Below, piece by piece: positions 21,600-32,066 of a stretch of 64,000 nt of DNA. The translations under genes were made by a program, and so were the position numbers. Location: contig JAIQCW010000234.1 in the NCBI GenBank assembly GCA_020283715.1, positions 1 through 64,000 on the forward strand, given 5' to 3'. Source of the stretch: Cytauxzoon felis. Taxonomy: Eukaryota > Apicomplexa > Aconoidasida > Piroplasmida > Theileriidae. Position 1 is the stretch's first letter. Every line of letters begins with the position of its first letter. Below the pieces are notes generated by a model. That model was not told the DNA's origin, did no database searches, and worked only from the letters and a program-made list of their open reading frames with translations.

Positions 21600-22650
21600 A
21601 ATATATTGAAGCCGGATTACAAGGCGTGGGAAATTGGCGGTTTGCTTGCCGCAGCTAACAATCAGAATATCGATTATACAGGAAAGAAATATACGTGGGG
21701 GACAAGTGATTCTCCTAGTGGTACTTATAAAACTGTTGAAGCTAACACAGATGCAGATAGGAAAAATAATCTATTAGTTGGAAAACTTAATGATCAAAAT
21801 GATGGTGTTGCTAAGAAAGTTGGAAAAGTTTGGGGTGATTTGAAGAGTGATTGGAGGAAATTATGGAAGGATCTACCATTTGATGTACCTGTTAGGATAT
21901 TATCTGTTGTTGGAGGAGTATTGGGTTTATTATTCATCATGGGGTTAATTATCACTATATTTGTTAATAAAAATGGGGCATTCATTGTTATTGGCATATC
22001 ATTCTCCGTATTGGCTGCAATATCTATCATATCTCCTCTTCTTTCAGCAAATGGTAAAGATAAGGATAGCCTAAGGAATGCCACCGTAGCATATAAATAT
22101 ACCGGAATAACAGGATATAATATTAAAACTGGTACTACTTGGAATGCCACTGCCACAAATGCTAGTAGTGGTGAAGTACCTAATGATACTCTAGGAACTG
22201 ATAAAGAAATACATTTAAGGACAAGTGGTACTACAGCTCCTACGGTAGCGGTTAAAAATGATACTGCACCTGTTCTTAAAGAGGAAGAGTTAGCTGAGAT
22301 TAATATTCATTGCATTATTGGATATTGATTATCAACCTACAAATAATTTGGCGTATGTATATGGACCAAATAGACGCTGGTATAAATATCCCAATAAAAA
22401 ACATGTTGAAAGTGTTACAGATCATGCTACTCAGGCTAACAAAGAAACGGCAGGTGCTAATGATTTTACGTCGGATAATCATAAATTGTGGCATCTTACG
22501 TGGGTATTTATTATTCCATACCAATATTGCATATTTTATAATATTATAATTATGGGGATAATTTATACTATAATTTCCCTATTAGCCGCATATATTTCCT
22601 TATATCCCCACTTTGATCCTATAACTTCACTTATAATTAAATTCCAATGA
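21600..22650 (+). pseudogene. Broken membrane-protein gene, copy 2
   Basis: Frame to 22328 encodes a soluble segment, then two membrane segments (ILSVVGGVLGLLFIMGLII, GAFIVIGISFSVLAAISII), then a Thr/Ala-rich stretch. The C-terminal domain (LDIDYQP, VYGPNRRWYKYP, LWHLTWVFII) follows in another frame to 22650, with a further hydrophobic tail. The frame changes immediately before the LDID motif, as in copy 1, but in the opposite direction and without a homopolymer. The segment has higher GC than neighbouring introns. It is either a decayed tandem duplicate or an unusual multi-exon gene. Confidence 0.5.
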
Positions 22651-22657
22651 TATTACT

Positions 22658-22875
22658 TCCTACAGAGAGCTCTCCATTTGAGGTTACAAACAGTGTTCCA
22701 CTAGGCGTGGATGCTTCTTCCACTTACCTATCTCTAAAGAGTATGGCCACTCCCAGAGATCGTGACTGAAGTGTAGTGGATTGGACCTCAAGTGGAACCC
22801 GCAGCTGATCTAAGGGAAGCGGAGGGGGAAGTAATTAGAAGAGCTGTCTGCAAGACCTCAAGTTGAACGCCTTGT
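22658..22875 (+). repeat. Palindromic repeat, full unit
   Basis: Directly downstream of the broken membrane-protein copies, same orientation as the unit at 20782-20995. The two units bracket the gene fragments. Confidence 0.85.
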
Positions 22876-22949
22876 GGATGAGATGTTATAGGACATGTTT
22901 ATGGATGATGTTTAATAATTATTGTATTTGTTAAATAATGATATTATAG

Positions 22950-23681
22950 GTGATGAGATAACGGGTGATATATATTTACCATGGGTGGTTCCGAAATCAT
23001 TGCGTAAGATGGTTTATGATCATTATAAATTGGTATCGGAGGCATCAGGGAAGTTGATGGATAATATACCTTTGAATTTGGAGAGATTATTTAGTGTATC
23101 ACCATTGACTAGTCGTTTAAGTTCTCAATCTATTGTACAAAATTTCAAATTTATAATATTATTGATTGGAAATTTAATAAAAAAATCTCATGATATAATA
23201 ATAAAAGGTGATAATAATAGATTTTATAATGAAAATATTAATTATAATATGAATGAATTTTATTGTAATGAATTATCAATCCCATCATTAAGATTATTAG
23301 AATTTTTAGAAACATCTAGTGATGAATATTTAAATTATCAAAAATTTTTAGATTTATATGTAAATAATTTATATTGGATTGATTTTTATTTACATTGGAT
23401 GGATTATAATTTTATTAATAAATGTTGTTATAATATTAATGAATATACCTTTATTACACAAATTATTCATGAAAAAAAATTCTTCAATCACTAATACATT
23501 AGGTATAGAATATATCTCTAGATTATTCTGTTTTGATGTATTCTATAAAAATTGCCTAGAAAGAATCGAAAAAAATGGTAAACCATATCTAGCATACCTA
23601 CCAATCACACAATTATTCATTCAATACCTAGTTTTCATTAAACATGATTACTATCAAACACAAGAATATGGACTTGTATAA
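22950..23681 (+). CDS. Unrecognised protein, probable last exon(s) of the gene starting at 19185
   Basis: Exon begins after acceptor ATTATAG at 22949 and has no in-frame start upstream. It encodes LPWVVPKSLRKMVYDHYKL and a helical, Asn/Ile-rich region. The frame breaks at a run of eight A near 23470, and the next frame continues to a stop at 23681 (LERIEKNGKPYLAYLPITQ). A one-base change in the A-run, or an intron of about 80 bases starting GTTATA and ending ATTAG, would both join them. Phase 1 at the start matches the donor at 20743. No family recognised. Confidence 0.5.
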
Positions 23682-24010
23682 CCTAAACAAACGTAATGAA
23701 TTGAAGTCTACTCCACTCGAGGTCCAATCCCACTCTGTTCCACTCGCCGTGGAGGCCTCTTCTAATTACCTATCTCTAAAGAGTAAAGCCACTCCCGGAG
23801 ATCGTGGCTGAATAATAGTACTGGACCTCAAGTGGAAAACCCGTAGCTGATCTCAGGGAAGCGGAGGGAGAAGTAAAAGGAGAAGGCCACCACGGCGAGT
23901 GGCAACAGCAGGACGACCTCAGGTGTTCGTTAGGTTAATTGCATTATATATTATGTGGATATAAATCGTGATATTAATTTCATTTTTGGTATGCCCATGA
24001 TATGGCATTA
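23682..24010. other. Intergenic region between convergent genes
   Basis: About 330 bases, mostly occupied by one full repeat (23711-23925). Nothing else seen. Confidence 0.6.
23711..23925 (+). repeat. Palindromic repeat, full unit, intergenic
   Basis: Complete but compact unit with pin A in the CCACTCGCCGTGG form and reversed pin A CCACGGCGAGTGG. Confidence 0.9.
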
Positions 24011-25666
24011 TTATGTGTGATTAAGTTTGTTGCGATAATAAATGTGATTGATTTGATACCATTTCCAGTGTATTCTTTCAAGATGGATATCATTATTGTT
24101 GTTAATGTACAAGTGTATTAATAATATGTTTAATATTTTAAAAATCGTAAGGTTGATTTTATAACATGATGAATTATTTTCAAAATCCCATATTAATAAA
24201 TTATCATCGAATATTTTAATGAATTCATAACCATTTCTTGGATAATAATCTATTTTCATTACTTCTCCATCATCAATTGTTCTTACCCAGTATAATTTAT
24301 TATCATTTGTTAATGTTATATCTATATATATACCCATATAATTCTTTGAAGTCTTATGAGATGGTATATAATGTGCAATTTGTGGATTTACCATCGAGTT
24401 ATTTTCTTGTACAGATGAAATGTCCGTATCCGTAGATTCTCCACCCTCCATCTCTTCATATAATGAAATGAACTTCAAATAGTCAACTTTGACATATCTG
24501 TCATTACGTTTAATGAGATAAATGTAGTTATAGCCATATATTTCAGTAGCGTATAGAATAATAAAGCTTATCTCTTCATCTTTTAATATAATCGTTACTC
24601 TACTACACTCGATAGAATTAATACTTTTCCACAATACAGTGCTGAAATCTATTACAGCATCAAGTTTGTAACCGTCTTCGATTATAAAGTCACATGAATA
24701 TGAATTGATACCATTCAATACATACATTTTCATGCCATCAACTTCCTCCCTAACGTCCACATTGAGAGTAATGGTATCTGATATCGTAGTTGTTCTTCCT
24801 TTATTCACGTTTCTAAAACCAAATGTATGGTACCATGAGTAACTTTCAATAGTGATTAAATTTTTATTAAATTCATCTTCACCTACAATCGTCCATCTCC
24901 CTTCAATCTTCTTGTAATAAATTTGTACGAAATTCGAGCCTTTATTTATGGAAATTTCACCCAGTATTAGATTGTTGGACCTTTTATCATAATAAACTAT
25001 ACATCTGACATTACAATTCATGCCTCCGTAAGACCAAATTACATTCTGTCCATCAAGTATCTCAGCTATAATATAATATTCATTGGGTACATATTCGTAT
25101 TTAGTGATATTTCTTTTATCAATGAAAAACATGTTATATCCATCACCACGACTTTTAGAATTTACGTCCACTGACACGTAGTAATCATTGGACAATAAGA
25201 TTTCATATTCGTTATATTTACCAATCAAACATTGGTATTTAATGTAATTGAACTTTTCACCTAATACAGACGACCATCTATATCTATAATTAATAAAATA
25301 TAATTCTTCTACATTTACGCCATCATTTAATGTTAAATGCAACGATACAACTTTATTTACACCATTATATTTATATATTCGAAGGCAACTACATCTCTTG
25401 TTATAATTTTCAGATTTCCATATCCTATACGAATTATCATATACACGGTTTATCCTAGGACGTTTCAACGATGATATTTTTAATATTTTCAAACGTCCAA
25501 CTACATATTCCGTCAACCTTAACTTGTCACTGTAGGATATATTATTAATGTTTATCCTTATGCTGGCACTATTGCCGAATAATTTACCTTTGTTTCCATA
25601 ACCATTCCCAGCTATACATTCATAACGTATTGTAACCAAACATAAATATATTGCGATAAACTGCAT
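24011..25666 (-). CDS. Secreted FAINT (DUF529)-like protein
   Basis: 551 residues. The N-terminus MQFIAIYLCLVTIRYECIAG is a signal peptide. Three or four FAINT-like repeats of about 100-120 residues follow (for example VNKVVSLHLTLNDGVNVEELYFI, VIWSYGGMNCNVRCIVYY, DAVIDFSTVLWKSINSIEC, LYWVRTIDDGEVMKIDYY). Each has the core 'hydrophobic strand, W, C, ... hydrophobic strand, Y/W'. There is no membrane anchor, and the tail is basic/aromatic. Probably exported to the host cell; function unknown. It is isolated from the other FAINT-like genes of the window and carries no repeat insertion. Confidence 0.7.
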   Translation of the reverse strand: MQFIAIYLCLVTIRYECIAGNGYGNKGKLFGNSASIRININNISYSDKLRLTEYVVGRLKILKISSLKRPRINRVYDNSYRIWKSENYNKRCSCLRIYKYNGVNKVVSLHLTLNDGVNVEELYFINYRYRWSSVLGEKFNYIKYQCLIGKYNEYEILLSNDYYVSVDVNSKSRGDGYNMFFIDKRNITKYEYVPNEYYIIAEILDGQNVIWSYGGMNCNVRCIVYYDKRSNNLILGEISINKGSNFVQIYYKKIEGRWTIVGEDEFNKNLITIESYSWYHTFGFRNVNKGRTTTISDTITLNVDVREEVDGMKMYVLNGINSYSCDFIIEDGYKLDAVIDFSTVLWKSINSIECSRVTIILKDEEISFIILYATEIYGYNYIYLIKRNDRYVKVDYLKFISLYEEMEGGESTDTDISSVQENNSMVNPQIAHYIPSHKTSKNYMGIYIDITLTNDNKLYWVRTIDDGEVMKIDYYPRNGYEFIKIFDDNLLIWDFENNSSCYKINLTIFKILNILLIHLYINNNNDIHLERIHWKWYQINHIYYRNKLNHT

Positions 25667-27006
25667 AGCATAATCATAACCATGATAGATTTATTAATAT
25701 TACTCATTATTTATAAATATAAACGAGATTATACAAGCATACATGGACTTATATCAATAATCACATGAATGGGGAATGTTATTTTATATTATAAATACTT
25801 TAAAATCATAAACATTTATTACATTTATCACTAGCCATTTCATATATAATTGGTATTAACTACATCAGACTATAATGTCAATCAAAGTATGAATTTATTT
25901 TAGACATCCAATTGGGATGCGCTCAAAAGGTCTGTAATTTAAATCCCGAATATGATCAAATCATAAATCGGATAATTCTTCAATAAATACCATAAATTGA
26001 CCATGATTTATAAATACATTGAAATTACTTCAAACTATACATTATTTAACGTTAAATATATAATCCAGAAATCCAGATAAATTAATAACACTGCCACGAA
26101 TTATATAAATTCCATAAGTGTGGTTAAAATATCCTGTTGTATTTCATAACAATTAATAATCCTTTATAACGTGGATAAGAATATTTATTTTAGTGTGTGA
26201 AGTAAATGTTTAATAAGCATTAGTTTAAAAATTAGATACTATGAAGTTCTTAAATACCTGGTGACAAATTCCATTTAGATAATTAAAGATTAAATAACCA
26301 CAGAATATAATTTAAACTTTATAAATCATTTAAATAAACATATTATTACTGAACTAAGATGATTTTAAATTTTTAAATTTAAATTGGTACTATTTATTTA
26401 CATTTGTACAGCTATATTACATGTATACAAATGTTATCATGATTGATGTTTATGATAATCTAGAGATTCAATATAATTAAATTTAGTTGTTTAAATACTA
26501 TATTATATTTTTTATAGCGTATTTATGACTAATTCAATAGTTTTTATGCATACGGTGGTATTAAAATGCTTGAAATTTTATGAATGCGATATAAATTAGG
26601 AAATGGTGGATTACATGTATAAAAGTGTTGGAAACATATTGAATATATCCAATATTATACACCACCACAATATAACTAGAACTATGGTACATTATAATAA
26701 TCCACATTTACCTTATTTCAACCCGCTATTCAACCTGAAGTTACCACACCATATATAGTTCAGTACACCTTATGTTCCACTAGGCGTGGAGCCTCCTCTA
26801 ATTACCTATCTCTAAAGAGTAAAGCCACTCCCGGAGATCGTGGTGAAGGTAGAGGTAGTGATTGGACCTCAAGTGGAACCCGTAGCTGATCTCAGGGAAG
26901 CGAAGGGGGAGGTAAATAGAGAGGCTGACGGCATGACGAAAAAAGGTGGATTGGACATCAGGTGGAACGGCAAGTGAAATATATTTATTATATAAATGAA
27001 AGTATA
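25667..27006. other. Intergenic region, 1.3 kb
   Basis: Very AT-rich spacer upstream of the FAINT-like gene (minus) and downstream of the RNA polymerase alpha gene (minus). No convincing gene. One repeat at 26774-26965. A tRNA-like look near 25910 does not fold into a cloverleaf. Confidence 0.5.
26774..26965 (+). repeat. Palindromic repeat, full unit, intergenic
   Basis: Pin A, L-core, R-core, reversed pin B and end bracket. An eroded outer bracket may lie at about 26729. Confidence 0.85.
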
Positions 27007-28588
27007 TTAGTGAAATTCGTCATTAGTTGGCCCGATTGGTATTTGGTCATCATTATCGAAATCTGTTACATATTTCTGACTATAATATCCGGGTCCTGTA
27101 GGATCTTTGAAAACCCATGACGGTGGATTTATTTCTTTAAGTCTTTGTTCTTTTTCTTTTGGATCATCTGGATCATCAAACATAGGTTTTCTAGGTGTGC
27201 CATCATCGTGACATATTTGCGATGCACGTTTTTCAAATAAGATCTGTTGATCTAATGTGTCCTGCCATTCAGCTAATTGTTCTTGTTTAGCCAGAGGTGA
27301 ATCTGGATCTATACTATACTGCCTACGAACATCCTTTCTATAGTACCAAAGTTGACGTTGAGATACACGATCCTTAGGCGTCAAATAAGGATTCCATGGT
27401 ACATTCTTATGTCTAAAGAAATTTATATATAATCTTATTAACAAACAAATGAAATGTTCAGTCCACCTGATATTACAGTCCTACTCTCTTCATCCTGCCG
27501 TCAGCTTTCCACCTGAGGTCGTCCTGCAGACAGCTTCTCTATTTACTTCCCCCTTCGCTTCCCTGAGATCAGCTACGGGTATTCCACTTGAGGTCACATC
27601 ACTTTACTTTCGCCACGATCTCCGGGAGTGGCATCACCCTTCAGGGATAGGTAAATGGAGAAGCTGTCTGCAAGACAAAGAGATGTAGGTTGGACCTCGT
27701 GTGGATGTGATATTATTCGACTTACAGTTCTGGGTGTACGAGTTCTGCTTTGGTGATGGCTCTTTTTGCGGATTCAATTGCAAAGTAATCATAAGAATAA
27801 TTGGATTTTAATGCTTTTAATGTTCTTTCGAACCAATGTAATAATATTGATGATGATTTAAGTAATGCTAATCTAGGTGTCATTGATCCATCTGTATGTA
27901 ATTCTAATGTTACAATTTCGCTTGTATTATTTTCATTTATACCTCTACGTTCCCCATTAAATGCAAATATTTGTACAGGATAACAATATGATGGGAAATG
28001 TATAAATCCATCATCTGTTATATCACGATTTAATGAATCTGGACCATGTTCTGTTATAACATAATTAGAAATATATTCAATTTTAACATCCATTGTTAAA
28101 TATGATTCTGGTGATAATGTACATATATAATGATTTTTATTTATTATATCTATTTTATTATCATCTTTAGTACCACTACTTGAACCAATAATATCTTTAT
28201 TATTTATATTATTATTTAATTGTATATGACCAGCTACTGATATTATAGGACCTTTTATTCTTAATCTACCTATAATTGGATTATCAAATGTAGCTGTTTC
28301 AGGTACATTACGAAATATAATACCAGTTAAATTACGCGCTAAATCAAAAAAATCTTCACGCATACCAACTACAGAACAAAATTCATTCTCCATACCAGGT
28401 ATACGTAATGCTGTTATTCTACCCGAACCCAAATTCCTTTTTGATACTCTACGTAAACTATTCAATAATACAGGTATAATATCAGTATGTAATGAATGAA
28501 TATAATAAAATGTATACGCCTTCCCATTATGATATCTTATTGGCTGTATCTGCTTAAACTTAAAACCATAACTCTTAAATTTTACCGT
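27007..28588 (-). CDS. Bacterial-type RNA polymerase alpha subunit (probably apicoplast), 5' end uncertain
   Basis: Exon 28588-27726 encodes the N-terminal/dimerisation domains of bacterial RpoA: LLNSLRRV, GSGRITALRIPGMENEF, ARNLTGIIFRNV, YPVQIFAFN, TLELHTDGSMTPRLALL and SSILLHWF. A donor GTAAGT and acceptor TTTCTTTAG join it in phase 2 to exon 27412-27007, which adds 135 residues (HKNVPWNPYL, QRQLWYYRKDVRRQY) instead of an alpha C-terminal DNA-binding domain. The intron 27413-27725 carries a sense repeat. Known biology: apicomplexans keep rpoB/rpoC in the apicoplast and import alpha. No targeting leader is visible; the frame is open back to an acceptor at 28589, so further 5' exons are likely, perhaps near 28990. 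Confidence 0.75.
27463..27704 (-). repeat. Palindromic repeat, full unit, in intron of RNA polymerase alpha gene
   Basis: Minus orientation, sense to its host. Pin B occurs in both forms on one side (CTGCCGTCAG, then CTGCAGACAG), a sign of module stacking. Confidence 0.9.
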
Positions 28589-29053
28589 CTATATTTCATT
28601 ATAATATCTTTAATTTATAAAGCATTCCACCCGAGGTCCAATCCTACTCTCTTCGTCCTCCCTCTTCTTCCACTCCACCTGAGGTCGTCTTGCAGACAGC
28701 TCTTCTAATTACCTATCTCCAAAGAGTAGAGCCACTCCCAGAGATCGTGGCGGAATTGTAGTGATTGGACCTCAAGTGGAAGTGGAATATCCGCAGCTGA
28801 TCTACGGGAAGCAGAGGGAGAGATAAATAGAAGAGGCTCCACGCCTAGTGGGAAGACCTCATGTGGAGATGAAGAGTAGGATGAAGAAAGTTGGATTGTA
28901 TCTCAGGTGGAAGTAGCTTAAGTGTAAGAGTCCGATAGACAATACTTTAGTTATGATGTTCTTTGGTCTGGTTGATGTATAAACTAACCTTTGATTCATC
29001 GACATGTTTGGTTTCTGACTGTTTGCGTGTTTGTTCCTAAGATGTGTAAGGGT
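28589..29053. other. Spacer or 5' intron of the RNA polymerase alpha gene
   Basis: Holds one full repeat (28627-28910). On the minus strand a short ATG frame near 28987-29003 followed by a GTTAGT donor could be a first exon, but its phase does not fit exon 28588 by a good acceptor. Confidence 0.4.
28627..28910 (+). repeat. Palindromic repeat, full unit
   Basis: Both brackets, both cores, reversed pin A CCACGCCTAGTGG. If the spacer is an intron of the alpha gene, the copy is antisense to it. Confidence 0.9.
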
Positions 29054-29531
29054 TTATAAAGTGTATAAATTTACATTAAATTTCCCAATTTCTTTTAGAA
29101 TTTCCTTTTGTGTATAGTGCCTTGGTACATATTCTTCTTTTGGTTTATTATCGCCTATGAATTCTACAGCCCCTATGTATTATATATGGAATTTCTAGTC
29201 AATTTATAAACACACATGGTGGTAAAGGATAATTTGATAGTGGCGCTCCATGCTCAAATGGGAATCTTCTTTTATCTTGGTGTTTGGGCTCATCTGTACT
29301 GGATGAGATGGGTCTGACATTAAAATCTTTGAAATTCTTATTAAATGGTTCAATAAAATTTATGTTATTGTATTTGTTGCGATTTGTATTAATTAATGCG
29401 ATATTATGATCAAATTTGAAGTCATTATGCTCCTGGATAGGATGGAATCTACCTTGAGCGAGTGATTGACAATATCCATACTTCAAAGTGTAAAATATAT
29501 AGAATTTTATAAATTTTAACCATTTAGACAT
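29054..29531 (-). CDS. Small unrecognised protein
   Basis: Two exons, 29531-29216 and 29172-29054, join in phase through a 43-base intron (GTGTGT...TACATAG), giving 144 residues. The N-terminus is basic and aromatic (MSKWLKFIKFYIFYTLKY), compatible with a mitochondrial leader or a membrane anchor. The body is Asn- and Pro-rich (FHPIQEHNDFKFDHN, DKRRFPFEHGAPLSNYPLPP). The end (KPKEEYVPRHYTQKEILKEIG) is charged. No family recognised. Confidence 0.55.
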
Positions 29532-30540
29532 AACGATAACATTATTAAGAGCTTATATAAGATATAATATAAACTCTATATATAATTTTATTAAAGCCAT
29601 GATATGCATTCTGTGCTATGCGCCATGACACCATTACAGTGAATTTGAGGTTATTTTTGCAATTATGTCATTATAATTACCTTATGTTATTAATTAAAAT
29701 TTGCTAAAGTATTAAATGCGTGATTTGGGATTATTTGAAAAAAATCGATTGCTGATCTATTATAACTATGCATATATTTGTATACAGGCTTGAGGTCTAG
29801 AGTAATAATTTTACTGAAATGAACATAAATATTTAATATAATGTTAATAACTGAAACTGAATGCTATGTTTCACTTTAGTTGATGTTAAAATTTTCTACA
29901 CATTATACGGACGATAGGCGTGCTTTTGAATGGCACCGTAGATACTCTGTTTGTTTAATTATGATGGTTGGTGAGTAGAGTTGGATAAAAGGTTAGTGTA
30001 ATGAAATGGATTTCAAAGTACACATTGGATTGGGGTTTGTTAATTTTAATAAATTATATTTGGTGTGTTATGATTCTATTGATGTGTAATAAAATATAAA
30101 TTTTATGAGAGGTTGATGATGATTCTATATTTTATAATCGTTTAGAATTTTATTGAGTCATTGGATGTTGTGAGTTTATGTATGGATTGGTTGTCTTGAC
30201 CGTGTGGAATTTGATGTAAATTTTTCTGACGGAAATTGACTAATTGTTCAATATTAGCATGGATAAACTGATAGACATTTTTGAAGTGATAAGATTAAAT
30301 GGTTTATTTGTTGAAGAATAGGTTTGTCAGTACTGGATGTTGCATGTTGTAGTACACCCTAATGTACGCAAATCTATAGATTATAATGCAGTATTAAAGT
30401 ACAATTTATATATAATCGGAATCATATTGCATCGCAGATTTATTTTTATATGTGAATCATCGATTTTTAATGAAAACAATTGATTAATTGATAAAAAATA
30501 TAAAGTGATTGAATTTAATCGACCCAATAAAAATTTTAGG
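29532..30540. other. Divergent promoter region, 1.0 kb
   Basis: AT-rich spacer between a minus-strand and a plus-strand gene. No repeat and no gene seen. Long for this window, so it may carry extended regulation of the CCCH gene, including a 5' leader ending ATTTTAG before the ATG. Confidence 0.45.
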
Positions 30541-31806
30541 ATGGAGACCATAAATAACGATCATATATGCCTAAATGATAAGGAACTTGAAGAATTTAGA
30601 ACTAAACAATGCCCATTATACATTAAAGGGCTATGTGCTAACAGTACAAGATGTAATATGTCACACAGTGAGACATGGCCACGTAGAAATCCATCCGTGT
30701 ATAAATATGAATACAAGCTATGCCCAAATATACAATTTTTCCGTATGGATAATAAAATGCAGTTACATGGTAAATGCCATTATGGTAGGAAATGTAGATT
30801 CTCACATTCTAAAGAAGAACAATTATATCATCCAGACTTATATAAGACCAGATTCTGTCTAAACTATCCAAACTGTAAAGGATATTATTGCCCATTTGTA
30901 CATGAACATGATGAATTACGAAATTTAAATAAAAAAATCAACATTAAACGCAAGGGTAGAAAAAATTTTGATAATATTTCATTGAATTCCACCATTTGTT
31001 CACCCTATTCATCACCACTTTCCAACGAGTACATCTCTAGTATTAAGCCTGAGGATGATGACGAGGATGATGAATATGTAGTGGATGGAAATCTCATTGA
31101 TTCTTACAATGAAACAGCCTTTTTCGACACGAGAGATGATGTAACCGATCAAGGAATCAACTGGGAGAGTATATTTGCCACGACACTCAAAATTAGCGAC
31201 CCTAATACACATTCATGGTCCAATTTATTCAATGATGCAAGGGTGTCTAATGAGTTTACAAGTGACCAGATGCCCTTACCACGCATCACTGTAAGCTCTC
31301 CTGTGTCAAAGGTTACATCTAATGTTCCACCTGAGGTCGGCATTGAAGACAACTCTTCTGATTACATATCTCTAAAGAGTAGAGACACTCCCGGCGATTG
31401 TGGATGTACACCCGGAGATTATCTCAGGGAAGTGGTGGAGGAAATAAATAAGGAAGATCCATGCGATGAAATGGAAGTCAAGGAGATGACCTCAAGTGGA
31501 GGACCATCGGATAAACAACATCTAACTCACTTCGCTCCTTCTGGTGGTTGTTATCCGACGTTATATTGTATGGAAAATTATAAGTCCAACTCCATTTGCA
31601 TATCATCAACTTCAATATCATCAGTAGATTACAATGAAATGTCAATGGTAGAAGAAGATGATAACGACTGGTTCGAGACAGTGATAGAGGCTGGTTTAAA
31701 GTTGTTGTGTGAAGAAGAGGAAAAAGAGTCTAGATGCGATGATGGAAAGAAGACGAAATATAATTTAAAATCTAGTTATAGAAATAGATCACTTTTAAAT
31801 TTTTAA
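30541..31806 (+). CDS. CCCH zinc-finger RNA-binding protein
   Basis: 421 residues from ATG at 30541 (METINNDHIC). Three zinc-finger-like blocks lie in residues 20-120: CPLYIKGLCANSTRCNMSH, then CPNIQFFRMD...CHYGRKCRFSH, then TRFCLNYPNCKGYYCPFVH. This is the C-x7/8-C-x5-C-x3-H spacing of RNA-binding CCCH fingers; the second has an insertion. A Lys/Arg patch (KKINIKRKGRKN) follows, and then an acidic, low-complexity C-terminal 280 residues. Likely controls mRNA fate or translation; the target is unknown. Residues from about 263 derive from an old, diverged repeat (31327-31501). An open frame upstream to 30505 lacks ATG. Confidence 0.8.
   Translation: METINNDHICLNDKELEEFRTKQCPLYIKGLCANSTRCNMSHSETWPRRNPSVYKYEYKLCPNIQFFRMDNKMQLHGKCHYGRKCRFSHSKEEQLYHPDLYKTRFCLNYPNCKGYYCPFVHEHDELRNLNKKINIKRKGRKNFDNISLNSTICSPYSSPLSNEYISSIKPEDDDEDDEYVVDGNLIDSYNETAFFDTRDDVTDQGINWESIFATTLKISDPNTHSWSNLFNDARVSNEFTSDQMPLPRITVSSPVSKVTSNVPPEVGIEDNSSDYISLKSRDTPGDCGCTPGDYLREVVEEINKEDPCDEMEVKEMTSSGGPSDKQHLTHFAPSGGCYPTLYCMENYKSNSICISSTSISSVDYNEMSMVEEDDNDWFETVIEAGLKLLCEEEEKESRCDDGKKTKYNLKSSYRNRSLLNF
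31327..31501 (+). repeat. Palindromic repeat, old and diverged, in exon of CCCH gene
   Basis: Still recognisable by ATCTCTAAAGAGTAGAGA, CACTCCCGGCGATTGTG and the end bracket, but the R-core is heavily changed. Read in frame. The most decayed clear coding copy. Confidence 0.75.
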
Positions 31807-32066
31807 TTTGAAGAATGCTATATATATATATGATTATAAATATATAAAATTTTTTCCTAAATCATAGCTCCTCAATGTAGATCACCCATCATTCATGTGC
31901 TGTGATGTATATAGGTGGTGATGTGAGTAATAGTATGAAACGATTTCTAGTGTATAAGATGGTAATAACTTTAAAAATTTTCCTGTCTTGACTTGTATAA
32001 TAACTAAAAATGTTAAATGTGTAGTTGATAATGTGACGATTCAGTGACCAGAGTTACGAATGTAAG

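Noticed and set aside
25905..25960. tRNA-like stretch with AAATCCCGAAT.
   Set aside because: No acceptor stem or anticodon arm pairs around it.
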